The notes beneath the pieces are model-generated. The model worked only from the letters and a program-made list of their open reading frames with translations, was not told where the DNA came from and searched no databases. The position numbers and the translations under genes were made by a program. This document shows positions 8,518 through 18,116 of a stretch of 64,000 nt of DNA, piece after piece. Numbering within the stretch: the stretch's first letter is position 1; each line of letters opens with the position of its first letter. Source of the DNA: CAZTHK01 sp964613215 (GTDB lineage Bacteria; Krumholzibacteriota; Krumholzibacteriia; Krumholzibacteriales; CAZTHK01). The stretch covers positions 11,560-75,559 of the forward strand of contig CAZTHK010000017.1 of NCBI GenBank assembly GCA_964613215.1, written 5' to 3'.

Positions 8518-8543
8518 TCCCCGGAGAGGGGGACGAATTTACC

Positions 8544-8798
8544 TCAATCTTCCTCAACCGGTTCAGCCGGACCGGCATCCCCGCTTCCTCCGGTATCTTC
8601 TCCACCGGCCTTGATCTTCTCATTTATTATGGTCTTTACCCGCGCCAACTCACGGCGGGTGCTGCGAACCTGAAGCGGATTATCCAGCCGCTTGATGGCA
8701 AGCTGAATCTTCATCCGGCTCAGATCCTCCATCAGCTCATCCTCCCGGGCTCTCAGTTCGTCAATTGTCATTTCTCTGTACTCAATTGCCTTCATCAC
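8544..8798 (-). CDS. rpmC: 50S ribosomal protein L29
   Basis: A two-helix protein next to the exit tunnel, where signal recognition particle and trigger factor dock. Residues 1-65 contain the standard sequence (REMTIDELRAREDELMEDLSRMKIQLA, then NPLQVRSTRRELARVKTIINEK). The last 18 residues, Gly/Asp/Glu-rich and ending EPVEED, exceed the usual family end. It begins MMKAIEYREM; either Met could be used. Confidence 0.95.
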   Translation of the reverse strand: MMKAIEYREMTIDELRAREDELMEDLSRMKIQLAIKRLDNPLQVRSTRRELARVKTIINEKIKAGGEDTGGSGDAGPAEPVEED

Positions 8799-8859
8799 TA
8801 CAACCGTCCGGTTTGATTAAATATCTCAAGCAGCTCTAAAACATTCAGGGGCGCTAATA

Positions 8860-9288
8860 CTAACCCGGCACCTTTCCCTTTCCCACTCTCTTCATGAACC
8901 TTGTCTTAATAGGCAGCTTTGCCGAAGCACGGCGCATCGCCTCCCTGACCAGGTCGGTGGAGCCCCCTCCCACTTCAAAGAGTATCCGGCCCGGTTTAAC
9001 CACTGCCACCCAGTATTCCGGCTCTCCCTTGCCCTTTCCCATTCTGGTCTCCGCCGGGGTGACGGTAACCGGTTTGTCGGGGAATATTCTCACCCATAGC
9101 TTCCCCTGCCTGGCCAGATGACGCATGATGGCCACTCTGGCAGCCTCTATCTGTCTTCCGTTAATCCATCCGGGAGCCTCCGCCTGCAGGGCATGCTCTC
9201 CGAAGTTGATATGAGAACCCTTGCTGGCTACCCCGCACATCCGGCCGCGGTGGTGTTTCCTGAATTTTGTTCTCCTGGGCATTAACAT
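8860..9288 (-). CDS. rplP: 50S ribosomal protein L16
   Basis: Helps shape the A site and the aminoacyl-tRNA elbow contact. The start MLMPRRTKFRKHHRGRM is that of the family, and GRQIEAARVAIMRHLAR, RIFPDKPVTVTPAETRMGKGKG and FEVGG are all conserved. It has 142 residues. The order rpsC-rplP-rpmC is as in the E. coli S10 operon. Confidence 0.98.
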   Translation of the reverse strand: MLMPRRTKFRKHHRGRMCGVASKGSHINFGEHALQAEAPGWINGRQIEAARVAIMRHLARQGKLWVRIFPDKPVTVTPAETRMGKGKGEPEYWVAVVKPGRILFEVGGGSTDLVREAMRRASAKLPIKTRFMKRVGKGKVPG

Positions 9289-9320
9289 TCCGGATCATCC
9301 TTCCAGATTGATATCTTCCT

Positions 9321-9998
9321 TTACCTTCCCGCTTCCTCTATAGCTTTCTCACTGATCCTGCGTTTGAACTCACTGGGGAAAATCTCTCCCCGGTATATCC
9401 ACACCTTTACCCCTATACATCCATAGGTGGTAAAAGCGGTACTATCTGCATAATCTATATCGGCCCGCAGGGTGTGAAGCGGCACTCTCCCCTCCATATA
9501 TCCTTCACTCCTGGACATCTCGGCTCCGCCCAGCCTGCCTGCACATATTATCTTAATTCCCTCGGCTCCCATGCGCATGGCCGAGCTTATCGCCTTTTTC
9601 ATTGCCCTCCGGAAGGATATCCTCTGAACCAGCTGGCCGGCGATGTGTTCAGCCACCAGCTGAGCGTTCAGCTCGGGCTTCTTTACCTCTTTGATATCGA
9701 TGTTGACCTTTTTGCCGGTCAGATGGGCCAGCTCTTCACTGAGAAAATCCACTTCGGCCCCTTTGCGGCCTATTACCATACCCGGCCTGGCAGTATAGAT
9801 ATGAATCCTTACCTTATCTCCCCTTCTCTCCACCTCTATCTTGGCTATGCCGGCGCGGTAAAGACGCTTCTTGATATATCGCCTGATGGTAAAATCCTCC
9901 TCCAGCCACTCCGCATTGGCCTTGGTGGTAAACCACTTGGAATCCCAATCGCGGTTAATCCCCAGTCTTAATCCTATTGGACTAGATTTCTGGCCCAA
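9321..9998 (-). CDS. rpsC: 30S ribosomal protein S3
   Basis: Lines the mRNA entry channel of the 30S head and contributes to mRNA helicase activity. It begins MGQKSSPIGLRLGINRDWDSKW and contains the type-2 KH domain motif VIGRKGAEVDFL, followed by the GRLGGAEMSRSEGYMEGRVPLHTLRADIDY block of the C-terminal domain. It has 225 residues, within the usual 210-235. Confidence 0.98.
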   Translation of the reverse strand: MGQKSSPIGLRLGINRDWDSKWFTTKANAEWLEEDFTIRRYIKKRLYRAGIAKIEVERRGDKVRIHIYTARPGMVIGRKGAEVDFLSEELAHLTGKKVNIDIKEVKKPELNAQLVAEHIAGQLVQRISFRRAMKKAISSAMRMGAEGIKIICAGRLGGAEMSRSEGYMEGRVPLHTLRADIDYADSTAFTTYGCIGVKVWIYRGEIFPSEFKRRISEKAIEEAGR

Positions 9999-10019
9999 AA
10001 TATCCTCCTTTAAATCTCA

Positions 10020-10400
10020 CTATTCCTTCTTTTCCTTTTCCTTTTCCTTTTCCTCAATCTCACCGGTATATTCAACGTTAACAGTAATATGACTGCTTCT
10101 CTTTCGTATTCTGTAGGCCCGGCCCTGTGCTCTGGGCCTGATTCTGTACATGGTCCTTCCCTCGTCTACATTTACCGATTTCACCACCATCTCTTTAGGT
10201 TCCACCGGATGGTTAAACTTCTCGGCCAGATTATGCATGGCCGATACGATAACCTTGCCGATGGGGCGGGAGGCACCCTTCTTGGAAAACCTCAGTATAT
10301 CCACAGCTTCTTCCACAGATTTCCCCCTCACCAGATCAGCGGTTATTCTTGCCTTTCTGGGCGATACCCTCACATGTCGCGCGGCGGCGCGTGCTTCCAT
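10020..10400 (-). CDS. rplV: 50S ribosomal protein L22
   Basis: Its beta-hairpin reaches into the peptide exit tunnel and forms the constriction with L4. The N-terminal RHVRVSPRKARITADLVRGKSVEEA and the tunnel-hairpin portion RTMYRIRPRAQGRAYRIRKRSSHITV are clear. The 126-residue protein ends in a short Glu/Lys tail (EEKEKEKEKKE), in keeping with the charged tails seen on several proteins of this cluster. Confidence 0.97.
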   Translation of the reverse strand: MEARAAARHVRVSPRKARITADLVRGKSVEEAVDILRFSKKGASRPIGKVIVSAMHNLAEKFNHPVEPKEMVVKSVNVDEGRTMYRIRPRAQGRAYRIRKRSSHITVNVEYTGEIEEKEKEKEKKE

Positions 10401-10416
10401 TTTCGCCTACCTCCAA

Positions 10417-10695
10417 CTATCTATCCAGTTCGGTCTTCTTCATGGCATGGCCCCGGTATGTCCTGGTGGAAACAAATTCTCCCATTTTGTGCCCAACCAT
10501 ATTCTCAGTGACGAAAACCGGGACAAACTTGTTACCATTATATACTGCAACGGTATGTCCCACAAATTCGGGAGAGATGGTAGACCTGCGGGCCCAGGTC
10601 TTTATAACTTTCTTCTCCCCCCTCTCGTTCATCTCCTCGATCTTGGTCATCAGTTTCTCGTCAATGTAGGGCCCTTTTTTCAGCGATCTGCTCAT
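10417..10695 (-). CDS. rpsS: 30S ribosomal protein S19
   Basis: A 30S head protein next to S13. It begins MSRSLKKGPYIDEKLM, followed by TWARRSTISPEFVGHTVAVYNG and the HKMGEFVSTRTYRGH end. The 92-residue length is normal. It lies between rplB and rplV. Confidence 0.98.
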   Translation of the reverse strand: MSRSLKKGPYIDEKLMTKIEEMNERGEKKVIKTWARRSTISPEFVGHTVAVYNGNKFVPVFVTENMVGHKMGEFVSTRTYRGHAMKKTELDR

Positions 10696-10766
10696 TTAAC
10701 CTCCGATTTATCTTCTGCCCTCGTACCGGGCACAGGTCTTAACCCTCCGTTAACCAGTTTACCTGC

Positions 10767-11600
10767 TTATCTCTTCTTTTTCCTTCTACGAACGATATAT
10801 TTATCCGACAGCTTCCTCCTGCCCCTGGTTCGGTATCCCTTGGTGGGCTTGCCCCAGGGAGTTACGGGATGACGGCCTCCACTGCCATGGCCTTCTCCGC
10901 CACCCAGGGGATGATCCACCGGATTCATGGAAACACCCCTCACTTTGGGCCTGCGTCCCAGCCAGCGCGATTTTCCGGCCTTGCCAACATCCACATTCTC
11001 ATGGTCAACGTTGCTGGCCTGACCTATAGTGGCATAGCACTCCTTCCTCACCATCCTGACCTCTCCGCTGGGCAGCCTGAGCAGGATGTGGTCTCCCTCC
11101 TTGGCCAGAATCTGGGCGTAAGCACCGGCGCTCCTGGCAATCTGAGCACCCCTGCCCCTGACCAGTTCCACATTATGCACGAACAGGCCGGGGGGAATCC
11201 TCTCCAGCGGAAGGGCATTACCCGGATTGATGCCGGCATCCGGACCGGACATCAGCCTGTCACCCTCCTTAATTCCGTGAGGAGCGATGATATATCTCTT
11301 TTCTCCATCCACATACTGAAGCAGGGAGATGAAGGCGGACCGGTTGGGATCATATTCCATCGAAACAACCCTGGCAGGAATACCGAATTTATCCCGCTTG
11401 AAGTCGATGATCCGGTACCGGCGTTTATGTCCCCCTCCCCGTCTTCTGGAGGTAATCCTTCCCCTATTATTTCTGCCACCGGTCTTCTTCAGCGGTGCCA
11501 CCAGCGATTTTTCCGGCGGCCTCTTGCTCAGCACAGAATAGTCCGTTACCGTTTTGTGCCTCAGAGCCGGTGAAGTCGGTTTGAATTTCTTAACTGCCAT
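10767..11600 (-). CDS. rplB: 50S ribosomal protein L2
   Basis: A primary 23S rRNA-binding protein needed for subunit association and close to the peptidyl-transferase centre. It has 277 residues with the conserved start MAVKKFKPTSPALR, the GGRNNRGRITSRRRGGGHKRRYR basic stretch and the GVSMNPVDHPLGGGEGHGSGGRHPVTPWG loop that holds the conserved histidine. It is the fourth gene of the S10 block. Confidence 0.98.
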   Translation of the reverse strand: MAVKKFKPTSPALRHKTVTDYSVLSKRPPEKSLVAPLKKTGGRNNRGRITSRRRGGGHKRRYRIIDFKRDKFGIPARVVSMEYDPNRSAFISLLQYVDGEKRYIIAPHGIKEGDRLMSGPDAGINPGNALPLERIPPGLFVHNVELVRGRGAQIARSAGAYAQILAKEGDHILLRLPSGEVRMVRKECYATIGQASNVDHENVDVGKAGKSRWLGRRPKVRGVSMNPVDHPLGGGEGHGSGGRHPVTPWGKPTKGYRTRGRRKLSDKYIVRRRKKKR

Positions 11601-11627
11601 ATCTCTATTCCTCAGTCTTTAATCCTG

Positions 11628-11933
11628 TTACACCTGATCAAAGAGATCGATTTTATCTCCTCCGGCAAGGGTAACTATGGCCTTCTTGCTATCCGGCTGC
11701 TTGCCGGTGAATTGGCCAGCTCTGGTATAGTTAGTCTTCTGCTTGCCTCTGAGGACCGTAGTTCTTACCTTCTTTACAGTTACATCAAACAACAGTTCGA
11801 TAGCTTCCTTTATCTGCTTCTTGTTGGCCCTTTTCTCCACCTCGAATACGAACTTGTTGCTCCGTTCTCTCAGATCGGTGCTTCTTTCTGTAATAACGGG
11901 CCTCTTTATTATCCTTCTGGGATCGAGTTTCAA
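11628..11933 (-). CDS. rplW: 50S ribosomal protein L23
   Basis: The exit-tunnel docking site for trigger factor and the signal recognition particle. Residues run from IIKRPVITERSTDLRERSNKFVFEVEKRANKKQIKEAIE to the RTTVLRGKQKTNYTRAGQFTGKQPDSKKAIVTL loop. It has 101 residues, the normal size. Its start overlaps the end of rplD by four bases. Confidence 0.97.
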   Translation of the reverse strand: MKLDPRRIIKRPVITERSTDLRERSNKFVFEVEKRANKKQIKEAIELLFDVTVKKVRTTVLRGKQKTNYTRAGQFTGKQPDSKKAIVTLAGGDKIDLFDQV

Positions 11934-12556
11934 GAGAATACCTCCTGAAGTGAATCTACAGCTTCCCTGGTAAACAGCAGAGTCTCCGCCTTAAGTATTT
12001 CATAAGCATTGAGGCTGTTACCCAGAATAAATTCAACCCCTTTGATATTCCTCATGGAGCGGTAAATGTTTTCGTCGAAAGAATCTGCTACGAACAGAAC
12101 CTTCCTTCCATGCAGCCCCGCAGACTGCAGAAAATCAGTAAAAGTCCGGGTACGGGGGCTATCCATGGAAACATCCTCCACCACCACCACTTCCTCTGAT
12201 TTCGACTTATCCGAAAGTGCCGAACAGAGGGCGGTTCTCTTCATCTTTCCGGGCATGGAATAGCCAAAATCCCTTGGAGCCGGACCAAAGGTAACCCCGC
12301 CACTCCGCCACAGGGGGGATTTCCGGGTGCCCGCCCTGGCTCTTCCGGTACCCTTCTGGCGGTACGGCTTGGCTCCGCTGAATTTTACCTCACTGCGCCC
12401 CTTGGCCTTGGCGGTACCTCTTCGCCGGTTGGCCCTGTACATTCGAACGGCATCATACAGCACCGCTCTGTTTACGGGAGCGTTGAAAAGATCATCCGGC
12501 AGCTCCATACTGCCCTTCAAATCACCACTGAAATCATATACCTTTGCGCTCGCCAT
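11930..12556 (-). CDS. rplD: 50S ribosomal protein L4
   Basis: Lines the exit tunnel and, in E. coli, autoregulates the S10 operon. The tunnel loop KPYRQKGTGRARAGTRKSPLWRSGGVTFGP is intact, with the RRRGTAKAKGRSEV element before it. It has 208 residues, a typical length. No S10-leader-like control region was seen upstream; the operon is preceded directly by tuf. Confidence 0.97.
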   Translation of the reverse strand: MASAKVYDFSGDLKGSMELPDDLFNAPVNRAVLYDAVRMYRANRRRGTAKAKGRSEVKFSGAKPYRQKGTGRARAGTRKSPLWRSGGVTFGPAPRDFGYSMPGKMKRTALCSALSDKSKSEEVVVVEDVSMDSPRTRTFTDFLQSAGLHGRKVLFVADSFDENIYRSMRNIKGVEFILGNSLNAYEILKAETLLFTREAVDSLQEVFS

Positions 12557-12571
12557 GCTGCCTCCTGAATA

Positions 12572-13204
12572 CTAACTCTGAGCGGGAGTTAGCCTTACAA
12601 TCCTCAATATATTGTTTCTGGCTCCGGGAACGGCTCCCCTGACCAGTAGCAGGTTGTTTTCCCGGTCCACTTCGACTACATCCAGGTTCCTGATGTGCAC
12701 CCGCTGGTTTCCCATCTGGCCCGGAAGCTTGGTGCCCTTGAACACCCTGGAAGGATCCGCTGCCATTCCTATCGATCCCGGTACCCGGTGAGCCTTGGAT
12801 CCGTGTGTTTCCTTGCCACCGTGGAATCCATGCCTCTTCACCACTCCCTGGAATCCCTTTCCCTTGCTCATTCCATGGACATCCACCTTGCCGGCATCCT
12901 CGAAAATACTTACGTCCAGCATCTGCCCCACCTGGTAATCATCCGGATTTTCCACCTTGAACTCCTGCAGATACCGGTAGGGTGGCAGATCCGCCTTGCG
13001 GAAATGCCCTATCTCAGGCATATTGGCCCGGGAGGGTTTAAGTTGTTCAAATGCGATCTGAACAGCGTTATACCCCTCCTTCCCGGCTTTCTTTATCTGA
13101 ACCACCGGACAGGGACCCGCCTGGATCACAGACACCGGGATGATACTTCCCTCATCACCGAATACATGGGTCATTCCAATTTTTCTTCCGATCAAACCTA
13201 CCAT
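12572..13204 (-). CDS. rplC: 50S ribosomal protein L3
   Basis: An early-assembly protein with an extension that reaches the peptidyl-transferase centre. It begins MVGLIGRKIGMTHVFGDEGSIIPVSVI and holds the GKGFQGVVKRHGFHGGKETHGSKAHRVPGSIG loop that contains the Gln methylated by PrmB in E. coli. It has 210 residues. Spacing to its neighbours is 15-16 bp. Confidence 0.97.
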   Translation of the reverse strand: MVGLIGRKIGMTHVFGDEGSIIPVSVIQAGPCPVVQIKKAGKEGYNAVQIAFEQLKPSRANMPEIGHFRKADLPPYRYLQEFKVENPDDYQVGQMLDVSIFEDAGKVDVHGMSKGKGFQGVVKRHGFHGGKETHGSKAHRVPGSIGMAADPSRVFKGTKLPGQMGNQRVHIRNLDVVEVDRENNLLLVRGAVPGARNNILRIVRLTPAQS

Positions 13205-13220
13205 CAGTTCCTCCGAAAAA

Positions 13221-13529
13221 TCACACCTTGATCTCTATGTTAACTCCGGCCGGCAGATCAAGTTTCTGAAGCTCGTCCACCGCCTTGGCCGTCACGTTGG
13301 TAAGCCAGATCAGTCTCTTATGGACACGGATCTCGAACTGTTCTCTGGACTTTTTATTAACGTGCGGCGATCGAAGAACTGTATAAACAGTCCTCTTGGT
13401 GGGCAGGGGTATCGGGCCCGATATATCAGCACCGGTCCTTCGGGCCGTTTTTACAATCTCCTCTGCACACCTGTCCAGTACAGGATGTTCATAAGCCTTC
13501 AATTTTATTCTTATCTTTTGACCTTCCAC
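13221..13529 (-). CDS. rpsJ: 30S ribosomal protein S10
   Basis: A 30S head protein that, with NusB, also takes part in antitermination. It has 102 residues with the family's IRIKLKAYEHPVLDRCAEEIV start, the SGPIPLPTKRTVYTVLRSPHVNKKSREQFEIRVHKR centre and the GVNIEIKV end. It directly follows tuf (30-bp gap), so the str and S10 operons are fused here with no visible promoter between them. Confidence 0.98.
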   Translation of the reverse strand: MEGQKIRIKLKAYEHPVLDRCAEEIVKTARRTGADISGPIPLPTKRTVYTVLRSPHVNKKSREQFEIRVHKRLIWLTNVTAKAVDELQKLDLPAGVNIEIKV

Positions 13530-13559
13530 CGGTCAACCTCCGAACCTCTTCAAAATGGT

Positions 13560-14753
<1,194 letters not shown>

Positions 14754-14765
14754 AAACATCCTCCT

Positions 14766-16853
14766 TTACTGCGCCAGGTCGGTTATATGACCCAGCTTTT
14801 CCGCTACCATCTCAGGGGGCACCCTGCCATACCTGGCAAACTGCATGGTGAAAATCGCCCTTCCCTGAGACAGCGATCTCAGCGCGGTTGCATACCCGAA
14901 CATTTCAGAAAGGGGAACCCTGGCCTTAACCACCTGAGCATCCGCCCGGTGCTCCAGTTCTTCAACCTTTCCCCTTCTTATGTTTAAATCATTTATAACA
15001 TCCCCCATATATTCTCCGGGGACGATTACCTCCAGATCCATTACCGGCTCCATCAGCGCCGGATTGCCCTTGTGCAGGCCGCTGGAACATGCCTTGCTGC
15101 CTGCTATCTGAAAGGCCAATTCTGTGGAATCGACCGGATGATGGGACCCGCTGACCAGGGTTACCTTGACATCTATAACCCTGTAACCGCCCAGTGGTCC
15201 GCTCTCCAGGGATTCCTTGACTCCATTTTCTACATATTTAACATACTTCTTGGGAACCTTGTCCCCGCTGCAGGTATTCTCGAACTGGAATCCTCCATCC
15301 TGGTTAGGTTCAAGCTCGAGCAACACATGACCGTACTGCCCCTTGCCTCCACTCTGCCTGATAAACTTACCCTCCGACTTGCCGGGTCTGGTTATGGTTT
15401 CCCGGTATGCCACCTGCGGTTTTCCGAAGTTGGCTCTTACCTTCTTCTCTCTGATTATCCTGTTTATCAGAACCTCCAGATGAAGCTCTCCCATACCCGA
15501 TATTATGGTCTGACCTGTTTCCTCATCCACACTCACAGTGAAAGTGGGGTCCTCTACCGCCATGGCATCCAGGGCTGCATTGAGCTTTGCTTCATCTGCC
15601 TTGGTTTTCGGTTCTATGGCCATGGAGATAACCGGTTCCGGAAACTGCATGGTCTCCAGCTGTACCGGATGCCCGGTCTCACAGAGGCTGTCACCGGTCC
15701 TGGAATTCTTCAGCCCCACCACCGCCACTATATCACCGGTTCTTATCTCATCCACATCGGTGGTCTTGTTGGCGTGAACCAAAAGGATACGCTGAAAACG
15801 CTCCTTCTTCCCATTATTGGCATTTATCAGCTGGGTACTTTTCTGTATGGTGCCGCTGTATACTCTGAGATAATGAAGGGTACCCACAAATTCGTCGTTA
15901 ACTATCTTGAAAACCAGAGCGGAGAATGGGGCTTCATCATCCGCCGGCCTTGATTCCTCCTTCTCATTGTTGGGGTTGATTCCCTTAATGGGAGGAACAT
16001 CGGTGGGATCGGGAAGGTAGGATACCACCCCGTCCATCAGAAGCTGGACTCCCATGTTTCTGAGGGCGGAACCGCAGAATACCGGAACCACGGCAATATC
16101 GTTGACCGCCTGCCGGAGTGCAGCAATTATTGCCTCTTCAGAAACATCAGCTCCGTCCACCACATGATGGAGGATATCCTCGTCATAATCGGCCAGCTCT
16201 CCCAGGAGCTCCTCTCTTGCCTGCAGGCATTCTGCTTCCATATGGCCGGGGATCTCCTTGCTCTGGTAACGCACTCCCAGGCTCTCCTTATCAAAGTAGA
16301 CCGCCTTCATTCTAATCAGGTCGACTATTCCGCAGAAATCGTCTCCACTCCCGATGGGGAGCTGAACCGGAAGAGCATTGCTCTTGAGACGGTCGTGCAT
16401 CATCTCAACTACATTCCTGAAATCCGCTCCCACCCGGTCCATCTTGTTCACGAAGGCCAGCCTGGGGATATGATAGTGCTCCGCCTGCCTCCATACCGTT
16501 TCAGACTGGGGCTCCACACCGCCCACACCACAGAACAGTGCGACCACTCCATCCAACACCCTCAGGCTTCTCTCCACCTCCATGGTGAAGTCAACATGTC
16601 CCGGAGTATCTATGATATTGATCTTACAGTCCTGCCAGTAACAGGTAGTAGCAGCAGAAGTTATGGTTATACCGCGCTCCCTCTCCTGCTCCATCCAGTC
16701 CATCACAGCATTTCCGTCATGAACTTCGCCCATCCGGTGAACCTTACCGGTATAGAAGAGTATCCTCTCGGTAAGGGTGGTTTTACCGGCATCTATGTGG
16801 GCAGCAATGCCTATATTACGGGTCTTATCCAGCGGAAACGTTCTGGTCATCAT
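14766..16853 (-). CDS. fusA: Elongation factor G
   Basis: The GTPase that drives translocation and, with RRF, ribosome recycling. It is full length at 695 residues: G1 AAHIDAGKTT, the EQERERGITI switch I, DTPGHVDF and NKMDR in the G domain, then domains II-V ending PEMVAEKLGHITDLAQ. It starts MMTRTF, and either Met is possible. A 231-bp gap separates it from rpsG upstream, and tuf follows after 12 bp. Confidence 0.98.
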   Translation of the reverse strand: MMTRTFPLDKTRNIGIAAHIDAGKTTLTERILFYTGKVHRMGEVHDGNAVMDWMEQERERGITITSAATTCYWQDCKINIIDTPGHVDFTMEVERSLRVLDGVVALFCGVGGVEPQSETVWRQAEHYHIPRLAFVNKMDRVGADFRNVVEMMHDRLKSNALPVQLPIGSGDDFCGIVDLIRMKAVYFDKESLGVRYQSKEIPGHMEAECLQAREELLGELADYDEDILHHVVDGADVSEEAIIAALRQAVNDIAVVPVFCGSALRNMGVQLLMDGVVSYLPDPTDVPPIKGINPNNEKEESRPADDEAPFSALVFKIVNDEFVGTLHYLRVYSGTIQKSTQLINANNGKKERFQRILLVHANKTTDVDEIRTGDIVAVVGLKNSRTGDSLCETGHPVQLETMQFPEPVISMAIEPKTKADEAKLNAALDAMAVEDPTFTVSVDEETGQTIISGMGELHLEVLINRIIREKKVRANFGKPQVAYRETITRPGKSEGKFIRQSGGKGQYGHVLLELEPNQDGGFQFENTCSGDKVPKKYVKYVENGVKESLESGPLGGYRVIDVKVTLVSGSHHPVDSTELAFQIAGSKACSSGLHKGNPALMEPVMDLEVIVPGEYMGDVINDLNIRRGKVEELEHRADAQVVKARVPLSEMFGYATALRSLSQGRAIFTMQFARYGRVPPEMVAEKLGHITDLAQ

Positions 16854-17084
16854 ACCTTTCCATACCGGGGCCCCTAACCTTCCCCCGGTATAAAAGGCGG
16901 GGGATAAAGCTAGGTGGGTTTCCGGCGTGTAGTGACTTTAAAGCAAACTTGCTTCTGTCTCATTTATATTTTTCCTCACCCCACTTTGACACCCGTACAT
17001 TTACGGACACCAAATCGGTTTTCCCCTCCCATCCTCACCTGAAAATCTATTTTTACCCGGACCTTCCAGGATCCGGAAAACAAA

Positions 17085-17555
17085 TTACCACTTATAATGG
17101 GCGAATGCCTTGTTAGCCTCCGCCATACGGTGGGTATCCTCACGCTTCTTGACCGAAGGACCCTCCTGCTTGTAAGCAAGCATTACTTCGCGGGCCAAAC
17201 GCTCCGCGACAGTGTGTTCGGCCCTCTGCCTGGCGTAACTTATAATCCATCTCATCGCCAGGGTGGTCCTTCTGCCGGCTCTCACTTCAACCGGCACCTG
17301 ATAGGTTGCCCCTCCTACCCTTCTGGACCTGACCTCCAGAAGAGGCTTCACATTTTCGATAGCCTTCTTCAGCACTTCCAGGCCTTTCTTTCCGGTTTCT
17401 TCTGATATGATATCCAGGGCCCTGTATACATTCTTCTCGGCGACACCCTTCTTACCACTGTGCATTACATAGCTTATGAACCGGCCCAGAAGCTCGTCAT
17501 TGTATCTGGGGTCCTTCTCCCATTTTCTTCTTATTACTTCACGTCTGCGCGGCAT
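17085..17555 (-). CDS. rpsG: 30S ribosomal protein S7
   Basis: The primary binding protein of the 16S 3' domain and the E. coli str-operon translational repressor. It begins MPRRREVIRRKWEKDPRYND; the GKKGVAEKNVYRALDII, RRVGGATYQVPVEV and ARQRAEHTVAERLAREVMLA blocks are conserved. It has 156 residues. It lies 33 bp after rpsL. Confidence 0.98.
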   Translation of the reverse strand: MPRRREVIRRKWEKDPRYNDELLGRFISYVMHSGKKGVAEKNVYRALDIISEETGKKGLEVLKKAIENVKPLLEVRSRRVGGATYQVPVEVRAGRRTTLAMRWIISYARQRAEHTVAERLAREVMLAYKQEGPSVKKREDTHRMAEANKAFAHYKW

Positions 17556-17588
17556 ATCGTATAAATCTCCAAACTATCGGGTAATATT

Positions 17589-17960
17589 TTACTTAGGCTT
17601 CTTCACTCCGTATTTCGATCTTCCCTTCTTCCGGTCATCCACACCGCTGGTATCCAGCGATCCCCTGATAATATGATACCTCACTCCGGGCAGGTCCTTA
17701 ACCCTTCCGCCTCTTACCAGAACGATGGAATGCTCCTGTAGATTATGTCCTTCTCCTGGTATGTATGCGGTTACCTCGTGCCCGTTGGTCAACCTGACCC
17801 TGGCCACCTTCCGGATAGCTGAATTGGGTTTTTTGGGTGTGGAGGTGTACACTCTGGTGCATACGCCTCTCCTCTGTGGACACCCTTCCAGCGCCGGGGC
17901 GCTCTTCTTCTGGGTTACTTTCTTTCTGCCTTTTCTTATCAGTTGATTTATAGTCGGCAT
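17589..17960 (-). CDS. rpsL: 30S ribosomal protein S12
   Basis: A decoding-centre protein and the streptomycin-resistance locus in other bacteria. The streptomycin-relevant lysines appear wild type in TPKKPNSA and in the conserved Pro-Gly loop DLPGVRYH that follows VRGGRVK. It has 123 residues. It is the first gene of the str block, after a 156-bp gap from rpoC that contains a possible promoter. Confidence 0.98.
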   Translation of the reverse strand: MPTINQLIRKGRKKVTQKKSAPALEGCPQRRGVCTRVYTSTPKKPNSAIRKVARVRLTNGHEVTAYIPGEGHNLQEHSIVLVRGGRVKDLPGVRYHIIRGSLDTSGVDDRKKGRSKYGVKKPK

Positions 17961-18032
17961 ATGGCTTTTGACTCCATTTTCTTCTTCAACACCGGGCTCT
18001 GGACATACATACCCGCCTTTAGCGTAGAGGGT

Positions 18033-18061
18033 AAGTTAACAATCCATTATACCCTTGTCAA
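18033..18061 (-). promoter_or_regulatory. Candidate sigma70 promoter for rpsL-rpsG-fusA-tuf
   Basis: In the rpoC-rpsL gap the minus strand has a perfect -35 box TTGACA (18056-18061), 17 bases, then TAACTT (18033-18038), which is a weak -10. A perfect TATAAT (18046-18051) lies between them but only four bases after the -35, so it would need a different -35. One of the two arrangements may give the str operon its own start. Confidence 0.45.
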
Positions 18062-18116
18062 GCAAATATTTTAGCTCTATTTCACTTTTGCCGGGGCTAT
18101 TTCCGTTTTTGCCGGA

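Noticed and set aside
16854..17084. The rpsG-fusA gap as a terminator site
   Set aside because: A stem CCGGA/TCCGG follows rpsG but no U tract comes after it, and fusA continues the operon.
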